Shown in pieces: positions 25,101-36,987 of a DNA stretch of 64,000 nt (the stretch's first letter is position 1; each line of letters starts with the position of its first letter). Source of the DNA: Branchiostoma floridae (lineage: Eukaryota > Chordata > Leptocardii > Amphioxiformes > Branchiostomatidae); assembly GCF_000003815.2 (NCBI RefSeq), contig NC_049981.1, positions 23,542,273 through 23,606,272 of the forward strand. The letters are read 5' to 3'. The position numbers and the translations under genes are program-made. The notes beneath the pieces were generated by a model, which was given only the letters and a program-made list of their open reading frames with translations, did no database searches and had not been told where the DNA came from.

Positions 25101-28100
25101 TCAACTGCCATCACAACCGGTAGACCCGCCGACTACATTGATGTGCTTACCCATGAGATGGGGCATCAGTTTTTCGTGGGGCATCCTTTCGGTAAGTTCG
25201 CAAATTTGGACTATTTCAAAAGAAGCAAGTATCAGTGATCACCTCTATCTGTATAGACAGTATAACTTAGCTTCAGTATAACTTAGCTTGGATACCATCC
25301 TATCCTGATTGCCCTGGCTCCCATACTTGTTCCCTGAGTTTTGCCCCGGTAAAGTAGACAAGATAGCACCCAGCCCACGATTTGGATTAAACTCAGATGC
25401 CTCTATGAGATTATAGTGATACATTTATCATATTTGTGAAGAAGGCTATATTCGTCACCATCCTAGGCTATATCACGTCACATTATGTCACGTTTGTTGT
25501 TGTGTTTGTCTGTTGTGGTTGTGCGATCGTGATCTAACAGCACAGACAAAAAAGCTACTGACGGATTCTTATGGAATCATAGCATATCAGGCGTAGGTAG
25601 ATGTCAACAAGACATAGGTCAAGTTCGATAATGTGTCTCCAAGCGACTTTCTATGATATTGTACGGTAACTTTTATCACTTGTATGGTCACAGTTTTTAA
25701 GTGACAGGTAGCTTTCATTTGATTTGCAGACTGTCATCATTTTACTTGATTCGTGAACTTTGTTGTCTGGACTTTTCTTTTGTATTTATCAGACCCTCTC
25801 GATGATGGGGACTCGCCGTGCCCCACAAGGAAGCTGTTTGGATCTCCATGCACAATGGGTGGCAACGGGTAAGGGAACTGGTCACTTGCAATGTTTATCA
25901 ATAGTCAATTGATTCACCCTACCGGTATGTTGAAATCTCGCAATCATTGAAACATTTCTACACACTTTTTTTAATCAAATCATCCGAAACTAAGCTTCAT
26001 TCTACGACACAAAAGACAATGACAACTAACATCAATAGCAATGTAATCCTGTTGGTCTTTTAAGTTGATAATTCATTCATTTAGTATTCTATGATTAATC
26101 TATTCTAGTTACCCGAAGTCGTTTGGCCTAGCGTTCTTTGACAGCATCAAGAAACACAACTTCACCTGCTTGGAGAAGAAACCACCACAGGTACCAGTTA
26201 CATCGACATAGCAATCTTGATGTTGTTATATTTCTTTCATCAAGACACTGGCTTTACCATCACATGGTAGACTCGTTTCTATCAACTCGTTTCTACTTTG
26301 TTAAAATTGAAAGTTCATTTTTGATTTAGTTAACGTAGGGCAGAAATAAAACATCCTTACAATGCAATACTAGTCATCACTCAAGACTACTGGCGGTATG
26401 GACACCGTAGAATAATGTTTTGCTTTTTAGGAAGAGGTTTACAAGTGTGGAAACGGCTTTCTTGACCACGGGGAGGAATGTGACTGTGGGTCGGACACGG
26501 TAAGGTTTTTGATTTCTACATTTAACGGTACTAATGAAAGTTGTCCTCGTTTCGAAGACTTGTAAAGCTTTCGTTCTTGCAACTTGTCGACGTCACGACA
26601 ACTTGTCGGGCTCTTTTGTGGATATGACATAATTGATTGGTTATGTCCTCATTGTTTTTGCCTGAAATGCTATGTATGATGAAGGCATGCAAGGTATCCA
26701 TTGAAGTCAACGTCCCTATTGAAAATAACAGACGAGCTTCACGTGGTTTAGCCATTGTAAGATGGATATTCCTCTATCAATGTTTGCTACATTTAACTAG
26801 AAAGGCCGACATTTGCTTGGGTGCAAATACAGCATATTTCAGCCATACCCATTCCCACGCAACATTGGACTGTTCCAAGTCACCCCTGCGCAATAATGGA
26901 ACATTTTGACTGTAAGTTATCCCCAAAAGAGAACTAATACAAATGTATTGTGAATTGATTCCAGGTCAAAACAGAGCTTGCTCAATATGCCCCGGGCCCA
27001 TATGGAAGAATATAATCTTCCACAGGAGCCCCTATGCATAACTAATTGTTTTTTAGAATCGCGGCAGCTCCTATTTTTCCGAAAATGAAAAAAAAACACA
27101 GCATCTTCCATTCAGAAGATTTTCATCATGAAATTACATGAAGCCATTCAACAATTTCCAGTACAATAACTACGTCTAAGTACCGTTATCAGCTCCTAGT
27201 GATGTGGATACATTTATCATTGCAGTGAACTTTTCTTTTATTCAAGTATGTCATGCGCTTTAATAATTATCAAGCAGGTGCAGGTACTGTGTACTCTCCA
27301 AGCTGAGGTAAGGCTCCGGCTGTTTTTTAACGTTTTTTTTAGTCTTTTTATCGGGCTTTCTATTTTCTTTTATATCTTACTGTGTCAAAACCTACTGGCT
27401 GGCGTACTTCAAGAAAAAGCCCGATAAAAACGACTAAAAAAACGTTTTAAAAAACAGCCAGAGCCTAACCTCTGCTTGGAGAGTAGGTACTGTATTTCTT
27501 TTCTGAAAAATTCCAGGACCAACAACTTAACTTGATGTGGCTTTATCTATATATTTCATTTCCTTCTTTGTTAAGTATATCCTCCTGCATACCACTGTTA
27601 AATTATTTTACTTTGTATGCAACAGCCAACGGGCGTAATCTTGTTGTGTTAGTGTTATAATTTCCTGCTTGTAGCGTGCGAGACCCGGAGGATAGGAGTT
27701 TCTACCTTGTTCGAGGGTTTCTTTTCGGGGGTCAGTGGTGATACCCTGGTACTGGGAGTGTTTTATTGGGCTAAAACTCTGGCAGTTTAAAGTTACTTAC
27801 AATTTGAATGTACAAAGTTTATGCAATAAAAAAAAAACACTAGAAGTACTTACATTTGCTCGGGAAAAAATACATCACTTTTCTTTCCAGTACAGTGAGA
27901 GAAATGTTGCCACTAGGGCTGGGTATCGGTACAGCGTACCGGTACAAAACCGGTTTTTCTTATTGGACCGGTCCAGAAAAACCGGACCTGAAAAAATTAG
28001 GTGAACCGGATGTTGGACCGATTAGAAAATTAAAATATTATTTTATCAGGCATTCACACGTTTTGGCGCTTGTAGGTGGAAGAAAACAACAAGAGTGAAG

Positions 28101-30657
28101 TACAGTAGAGTTTATAGTAATTTCTACCAAGTTTTACAGCCTATCGTACAGGTGCAGTTAGTGTTGAAGGATTTTAAAACGCCGGTGTAAGTCTAATACT
28201 CCACCAAAAAGATCTATTTGTAGTGAAATGGACCATTGTAATGAGTCATACTGCATCAGGTCCAGGTTCAGGTCCGGACCTGGACCTGATCCCTTGGACC
28301 TGAACCGGACTTGGACCTGAACCGGACTTGGACCTGAATTTTCTGTACCGGTACCCAGCCCTAGTTGCCACTATAGACATATGGCCACTATAGAAACAAT
28401 TCTGATCTATTGACAAAGAGCAATAAGTTACACATAATTTTAGTACCCATTGATCTTTATTCATACAAAAATTGCACATGTAAGCCAATTGTTTAGATTT
28501 ACAGTTCAAATAATTATTACGAGAAATATTGATGAGAAAATAATCAATTTCGCCACTGTCAAACCTATGTATCAGAACTAAACGCAAACTGGCCAATTTT
28601 CCCGCGTTTTCCGCCAAGTAACATTTTCTCAAATGTCTCAACTAACCCTACTAAAGTTAACTCTGCCGAAAATGATTGAAATCGCCATGCGGAATGTTGA
28701 TTAATTCAACGACAAAGACTTGTATTCTAACGTTCAATGCATGCGTACCGTCCGCTACCGCTCAAATGACCCTGTCTGAACTCCAAATCCTCGCAAACTA
28801 CAATTTTAAACCGGGCAAAGGGTGACACACACATGTATGGCCACTGTAAGGCAGTAATATGCATGTGTTTCTGTCTGTATATACGGCACTGGAAGCCAGC
28901 TTATGGATATTAATTAGCATTCGTTTTCCTCGGCGCTGATTGGCTGGCTCTTTAAATTCAATTAGCTCTCGCGAAAGCACAGGCTGCGCAGGTGTGTGGG
29001 GTCACTGGAGTTCACGGCAGGAGGCCGAAAGAAAACCAATTTCCCCTCAGAAAAGTGCTGAAATTAAGCATTTTAAAGTGTTTAATGCCAAAAATTTTAC
29101 TTGGATCATTTTACCAACTATATAATGCCTATCTACACCAAAGTTTAGGCCATTCCATTGTAAGACCAGGGTACAGTGGGGCAAAATACACCGTTTTGGT
29201 CAAAACATGACATTTTAACCTCAATAAAATCATTTTAGAGGCAGATATGAAAAAAAATGAGAAAAATACCTAAGGGTATTGACCCACTCTACCCTTGTGC
29301 CAAATTTCAGATCATTCGGTCCAGGAACGGCGGAGATGAATCACTTTAAAGATTTGACAGGAGAAAGAAAGAAAGAAAGAAAGAAGAAAGAAACATTACG
29401 AATATAATATATTTCACCATACTATGTATGGCTGAAATATAATGAACGACGTTTTATCTCGAAATACCCTACAGAGCTGCCTGCTGAGTGACCCATGTTG
29501 TGACGGCCAGACGTGTAAACTGAAACACGGTGCTCAGTGTGCCGATGGTCAGATGTGCTGCAAGAACTGCAAGGTACGAATGAAGGATTGAGCTTTATTT
29601 TTCCACATAAAAATTCGCACCGTCAATTTTAGGTCTTCTTCAAGATAACTGAGCACCTAGTTACTCAGAATACGTCACTTTCCGGCAAGTGTGACATAAG
29701 CAACGGATCAAAGGTTTATGCGTTCTGGTATTTTTTTTTGGGGGGGGGGCGATATAGACTTTTTAAACACTTTAGTCCTGCCACAACTCGACAAATGGGA
29801 CGAAGCTTGAACAATTGTTTACCTTAGCTTACATGCACTGCTGTATTCTACATAACTATCAACATTGTTGTTGTGATAGGTTGATCTAGAGAGTTGCCCC
29901 GTCACTGCCATCATTGCGGACAGACGTGTGTGGGCTCAGTTTGGTCATGGTAAGTGACACCGTTTTGTTATGGTAATTATTCAAAATAGCAAAAATAGGA
30001 AGAACGACTGAATTATATTTTTCTTTTTCTATTGATTGTCTTGGAGAAAAATAGACATATTTTTAGTATTTGGTGTTAGATATTGTTTATGATGGCATGG
30101 TGAAAACACGCATTTGTAATCACACCACTTTTGATTGTCTAAAACAAACTTCCATGAATAAAATTTGTGTAAGCTACTGAGGCCAGCCCTTAGTGACTCG
30201 GCTAGTTGGACGACCTTGCCTGTATGTTAGTTAAACAAATAAATAGATACATAAATGAATAAATAGATACGTACATAAGCTGTTGAGAGAACCATAACAG
30301 CCCTACAGAATCAAATCATCATGTAAACTGTAATACACCAATCTTATAATCCAATATGCTGACAGCTTCAACCTTCTATACGGAGATTACCACACCCGCC
30401 TCCGGCACCATAGAGCCGTTTCCTTTCGGACAGTTGACACCTGAGAATGTTAAGATACCTGGGAAGATGACAACTTCAAACACTGTGTTCAGTTGGCTTC
30501 TTCATGCACCGGCGAACCAGACAGTCAAGATCCACATGGTGGTACCGCAGATGGTAAGAGACGTTTGAGGTTGAGTTCATAATTCTCATGTGTAAACACC
30601 TTTAGGCATAGGTCCCAATTACCAACCCGGGGCCCGGCTGAGTAGCTTTCGGAAACG

Positions 30658-30723
<66 letters not shown>

Positions 30724-33700
30724 TTATTGCACAACAACTGTACGGATATGATATAAAAGGCATGAAAACACACAGAACGTATAAAATATTTATGGGCATA
30801 ATTTCTATATATTCCTTGATAAAATACTTTTATTTTTCGATTCCGCAAACATCCTGGCTGGGGCCCGGTTTGAAAGTGTGACCTAAGCCTTACAAGTTGC
30901 CCTCACACTCTAAAGACAATATCAACAGTACAAAAGAATGGCCACCGTAGTCCAATGTTGACCCAATGATGATCCGTATCCCGCTATTGTCGGTCCACAG
31001 GATTCGGAGTATTTCGAAGTTTGGGTCGGCTGTCCTTACGACTGGCTGGAAGTGCGAGACGGAGGGGAGGTGACGTCACCGCTCATGGGCCGCTTTTGCA
31101 CTCCTTTGCGAAACCATGTCATCACGTAAGTTTTCTTCACAGGAAAATGATGTAATTCTAAAATGATGTAACTGAATGCATTGAAAAATGAATAGTAGTT
31201 GTACCTTGCATTCAAACATACATTGTATAGATTTCTCACAAAGCGACTGATTCGGTAACATAAGTCAGCACCCTATAGTTATGCTGTAAATTCTAGAAAG
31301 AAGATTAGCCATATCATAAACAGCATTCTTCAACAACTGATTTTTCACCACCAGGTAAAATTTCAAAGAAGATACAACAAAGGTATAAGAAAAATTGGAC
31401 CTTGCCTGACGTTTTGTTTATCATTTGCTTGGCTTTTCCGTAGGTCATCCACGAACAAGATGCTGCTAAGGCTGCGCAGTGATTCGTCATTTGATAGCCA
31501 CTTTGTGGTAAAATACGAATTCCACTCGCAAGGTATGGTTGTGTTGATGGGATCCATCAATCACCAATAGACACGCAGTAAAGAACACTTGATTACAGAC
31601 ATGACAATACTTGTATTGTTTTGGATATCTTTATTTCAAGTAATTTTGTGGTTACTGTGATTATGCCTTATTTTTTTATGCTAAAATACACTGTACAAAG
31701 TATGAACCATGTCTTCGATCTTTTCAGTCCTGGACAATACCAAGAACCCTGAGGCACAAGACGGAAACGTTGCTGGTAAAAAGAGATTTTTCATTAATTG
31801 AATCTTACTTAATTTCATATAATCCTATTGACGTATTTATCTTTGGATATTCCTTCAGTTAACTGTCAGTGATTAACCACATTCCAATTCAACAATCATA
31901 TGGGATTATCACCAACAGATCAAAAGTCATTATTGATAACAAATTGAAAAAAAACAACAAAAAACTGCAAGCCAATCACGTTTCCAGTGGGGAAGTTTAT
32001 AACCACCATTCAAAATTTAGGAAAAGGGGAGACGGCCCACCAAAATGTCGGGAGGTCAAAAACATTGGTTAAACATTGTGTCACGTACAATTGGCGTGCA
32101 ATAAAGTTCTTCTTCTGTTTTATAAAGTTTTCTTGTTATGTCCTTTTTTTTTCAGATAAAAACTGCCAAGAAGGAAGCGGCGCCTCTTATCGAGGAACAT
32201 GGTTCACGACGGTATCAGGGAGACAGTGCCAGCGTTGGGACAGCCAGGCACCTCACACTCACACCAGGACACCGTCAAACTACCCTTCGGCGGGTCTGGA
32301 GGAGAACTACTGCCGCAACCCCGATGGCGAAGACGCGGTCTGGTGCTACACAGCGGATCCCGACCAGCGCTGGGACTGGTGCCCTGTCCCGAAATGTGCC
32401 AGCGGTGCGGGTTTCTTTTGAGTTTTATTTCTGACATTGTACAAACGTCAACGAACGGCATACATACTGATCTGACTTCATCCAATGAATAAATGTTGGT
32501 ATATAGAGACAGTATATATAATGTGGTTGTATTATAGTATTGTATATCTTCCGTCTTTGGTAGGGTTGGTGGAGGTTGGTGAAGAAGTGCAAGACATGGA
32601 TGCTGAAGGTGAGACAATAGGATATCGATGTTATACTTGAGATTTCATGCATGGACAAAAAACTAATCATACGGTTTCTTTTGTTAGCTCATTCCCATGC
32701 TTGTTCGGCTATCCATTTAGGAGTATTCAGCTATGAGTTTCTATTCCCTTTTATACCATACCAATTTAGCAATATTCCGGTTTGGCGTTCAAAATGTTAC
32801 ATAGGGCAAACTCGAGCCAAGAAATAGCCTGGCAGCCCCTGAAAGTCCCTTGGGACCCCGCACGAAAATTTAAAAAGTAACCTACCTGGTCGGCGGGGCA
32901 CCAGTTTGGCATCATGTAACTGTAGTGTTATAATGCTTCTCCTATATATTTCAGACTGTTATGAAGGTAGAGGAGAGTCATACCGGGGTATGGTTGCACT
33001 GACCTGGTCGGGCCGGACCTGCCAGGACTGGTCAGCACAGACACCCCACGGACACGGGTACACAGCTGACAAGTACCCAGACGCCGACCTGACCAACAAC
33101 TACTGTAGAAACCCCAACAGCGATAACGACATCCGCCCATGGTGTTACACGACTTCCGCAGAAGAGAGATGGAACTACTGCGCGATACCCAAGTGCCTCG
33201 GTATATCTGCTAAGGGTAGATACTAAAAACATTTCGATATTATGACATTGAATACTATAATACGATATGATACATTAAAGAAAGTGCACGATTTAGAAGT
33301 CACTATCAGCAGTTCTCTACTTTCATGGGCTATGCCGTACATTGCTATGATGTGTAATCACATATCAACCTCATTCATCTCTTTGTGCAAACATTTACCG
33401 GTGACTCTGCCTGGATTCATCAGAATGTAACGTTTCTCTTCACAGCTGGCGTTCCAAACGTCAAGCCTGCTTCGTGCGCGGAAGCGAAGTCCCTCTACCT
33501 TACCAACGAGGATGGGGAGTACAGAGTCTACCCTTTTTCAACGTGCAGAGATGTATCCATCCGCGTCTATTGTCACAACATGGCGTCCGGAAACCCGCAG
33601 GAGTTCCTGTCCCTACCGTCTGGTCCGGAGAGTAACTACGCCATGATCTTTGCTGAGCGTTTGGCGGATGCCGTTGGAGGTCAATGCGATGGTCCCTTGC

Positions 33701-36700
33701 AGGTAAGTGACAAACGAAAAGTGAAGCTTGATGATGAACACGTCTTACTCAGGAAACCGTTGGAAACATCCCAATCCTCTAATTTATGCGTATGTGCTTG
33801 CTTGTTACCTTGGGGTCAGAGCTCGAGGTAGCGATGGCTGGCATCCATGCATGATGACAGCTAGAGAAAACCGTGAACTCGCATTGGACTGATTTTCATA
33901 GTGATAAAGAATCCTCGTATTGAAATTTCGTATCTTTCATAAATGAGTCTTCCGACTTGAACAGCCACAAACACCACTGGGAGGAGATCCACTGGGCAGC
34001 AAGAGTGTGTGTCACAGACTCACAGTACAAAGCAAATTTCATAACCTTGGTCTTGAACATTCGTTTGAGGTAAATTTGCTTGAGTTAAAATGGTACTCAT
34101 CTGCATCTACCTCCCAAAGGATCCTTACTCCAAACGTGCCGGTACCACGATGTTCAACAAGATCAGAATCAAGTTCGAAAAATCCAGGATCAAGGTCATT
34201 CGGGATGACTACACCTTTGCTAGAACCCTTGGTAAGCATATTTAACATCTGCTTGTTAAGTTACAATGTAACTATGGACTCATAGACACACCGACGTACA
34301 ACGATCAATGTATGCGATGTATGGATCCGGACATTCAGCGATATTTTGATTTTTGAGGGTTGTTTGTAACGCAGTCTGTTCACAATTGTATCTATTTCTA
34401 TATGAATTGAATGGTGGAGTTTTGGAGGGGAGGGAGAGGCAATGAATGGGTTTTACGTCTTTTCCGGTACAGGTTACAACTAGAGTTCGGCGACCTCATA
34501 CCTCCATGAATATTTAGAGCTTTTGTTAATTTCATGCAAATGACTTAACATTAACATGATTTATGCATGGTGTTGTTCATCATTGAATAACGTACAGTAC
34601 ACATGTCACAAATAAAATTCCCAATTCAAATCATTAATCATCAAGTTGTTTTGCAATTTTTGCATAAATTATGCAAACAAGCTCCTCATTTGCATATTTG
34701 ATATCTGCATATGTTCCACCGATTATAACTAACAAGTGTTACATTTATCGAAGTCCAGTTATTGCAAACAATGGAATTATACAATTTCCTCATTAATTAT
34801 GCAAATTAAGTCCTCATTTGCATAACATGCATATCTTTATGAACATCTTTGCCTAAGCTACCTGTATACCTAAAATGCAGGCAATCCGCCGTTCCTTTCT
34901 GCAGTTATCCTCTTTGGAGTGTCTTGACAAAAACACCCATGCAGTTCCACAATTGAATGTTAGGGGACTGAAACTTGCCCAACTTTGTCATGACGCTAAA
35001 AGCTATCTACCACCCAAATGTCACGACCATATCACGTACGGGACAAGAGATACATTGAAAAAAACTGCTATGATAGAATATTCTCATTAATTACGCAAAT
35101 GTACTCCTATTTTGCATAATTAGTATTTTATCTTGTACAACATTGTCTAAGGTACCTACATACCAAAAATCATGAAAATCCGTTGTTCCCTTCTTGAGTT
35201 ATCCTCGTCAGAAGTTTTTGACAAAAATGCCCCTGCTATCCCAAAACTAGACGCTAGGGGGCCCAAACTTATGTCATTTTTTCCTGACCATAAGAGCTAT
35301 CTAATACTCAAAAGTCGTGACCATAGCATGTTCAGAACACCGAGATAGCAAAACCGGAAGTTGCGCTGCAGTACCAAGGTCACATACCAGGGGGCCCAAA
35401 ATTGACCTTGACCTTCGTCTTCCCAACCCCTACCCACATACCAATTATCATCGTAGTCCATCAAGAGGTTATCAAGTTATGCTGACCACAAATATGCGGA
35501 CACACAGACACACACACAGACACACAGACACACAGACACACACACAGACAGACACACTCAAAACTATACCTCCATTTTTTCATGGAGGTAACAATGTGTC
35601 TTACGCGGAGGCTGGTGACTGTTATTCATGGAAACAAGGATGTGCCAAGGGAACGTTTGAGGTGAATCTGATGGGGACTGAACTAGAGCTGGCACCAGAC
35701 GTCCACTGGGTCATGGAGGAACGGCATCCAGAAAACATCGCCATCAACGACATGTTCATCTCCGACGACAGAAAGGTATAGCCTCCATAGCAGGCTGTCT
35801 TGGGCCTTAATTTGCTAATTATACATTTCTTTTTGTACTGGGTCGCCGATTGAAGGCCGACGCTGATTACTGGCCTATAGACACCATAGGCTTTCCTTAT
35901 TATCCTGATAGCAAAGTTGTAAGAATGGTTGAAGTGTTTAATGTGCATTGGTGACCCAATTGCCCTTCAGATTGCCTCGGCACGATGTGGGGGCTGGTGT
36001 GGTCACTGTTGGCCTGAAGACAAGAATCTCGTGCTGTCACATCCGAAATGTCAACACCAACCTGGGAACGGTAGGTTACTAAGAACACAACTTGGTTAGA
36101 CCCCTTTCCCTCTGGACGGAAACTGTTTTAAACTTTATTCATGATGTAAAAGTATGACTTGAAGGACAACAAAAATATATTTCACAACGTACCTTGAAAT
36201 TCGTTAGAACTACTAATTAGAGCTTTGTTCGCTCAATGGTCTACTCTCATGTGAAATAGGCAATTATCGCACGTACTTATCCATTTGTCACTCGAAATTA
36301 AGTACCATCTCTCTAAATGCTTTGATTTTACTTGACTCAGCCTAATCAATGTGTTAAAGTACGCATAGATTTACGTTTGAATTGTGTTTTTTTCTATTTC
36401 TTATTGTCCAAATGTTCGATACATATCTTACATGTTGTTTAAGTGGCGGCGAGGATATAAGCTGTATATAACATGAGTCTGTCTCACGTTGTCTTGCCCG
36501 TTTTGCATGTTTGATGCTTTGTGAGGAAAAAAAATGAATAGAAAAAACGATCTGTTGAAACCAGAGGAAGTCTGTCAAGTAGGGAAAGGCAGTTCGTACC
36601 GGGGGATGAAGCGTACGACCGAATCCGGCAGGGAGTGTCAGCGATGGGATAGTCAGAGTCCACACCAGCACAGCAGGACGCCCGAGAGCTACCCTACAGC

Positions 36701-36953
36701 GGGACTGGACAGGAACTACTGCCGTAATCCCGACGACTCTGATGCCGTCTGGTGCTACACCACAGACCCTGAGAAACGCTGGGAGTACTGCGATGTGCCC
36801 ACATGTGAAGCTGGTAAGCAGTCCAGTTTATAGATTGTGAAAAAATCAAAGTGTGAGACGTCGTGATGTACTAGTACATAACTGTATAGCCCCTTTATGC
36901 TTTTTAGTATTTAGAAAACTCCTATTTAATGTTGAGATATTTGTTTTTCATTT

Positions 36954-36987
<34 letters not shown>

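Larger units (their letters stand above)
26431..29573 (+). other. truncated disintegrin domain
   Basis: Two exons separated by a 2.98-kb intron encode [26 protein letters not shown] and MCCKNC, the first two-thirds of an ADAM disintegrin domain. The integrin loop region that normally follows is missing; the next exon (29880-29949) encodes [15 protein letters not shown] and leads into the CUB part. Confidence 0.8.

Noticed and set aside
33963-34071. Extra GON exon after the AG at 33962
   Set aside because: It is open in the right phase, but the residues do not match GON domains, and splicing straight from 33702 to 34120 gives a good alignment.
34499-35590. CRISPR-like or regulatory reading of the repeated CTCATTTGCATAA segments
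   Set aside because: Copies are diverged and irregularly spaced within an inverted-repeat element; this is transposon substructure in an animal genome.
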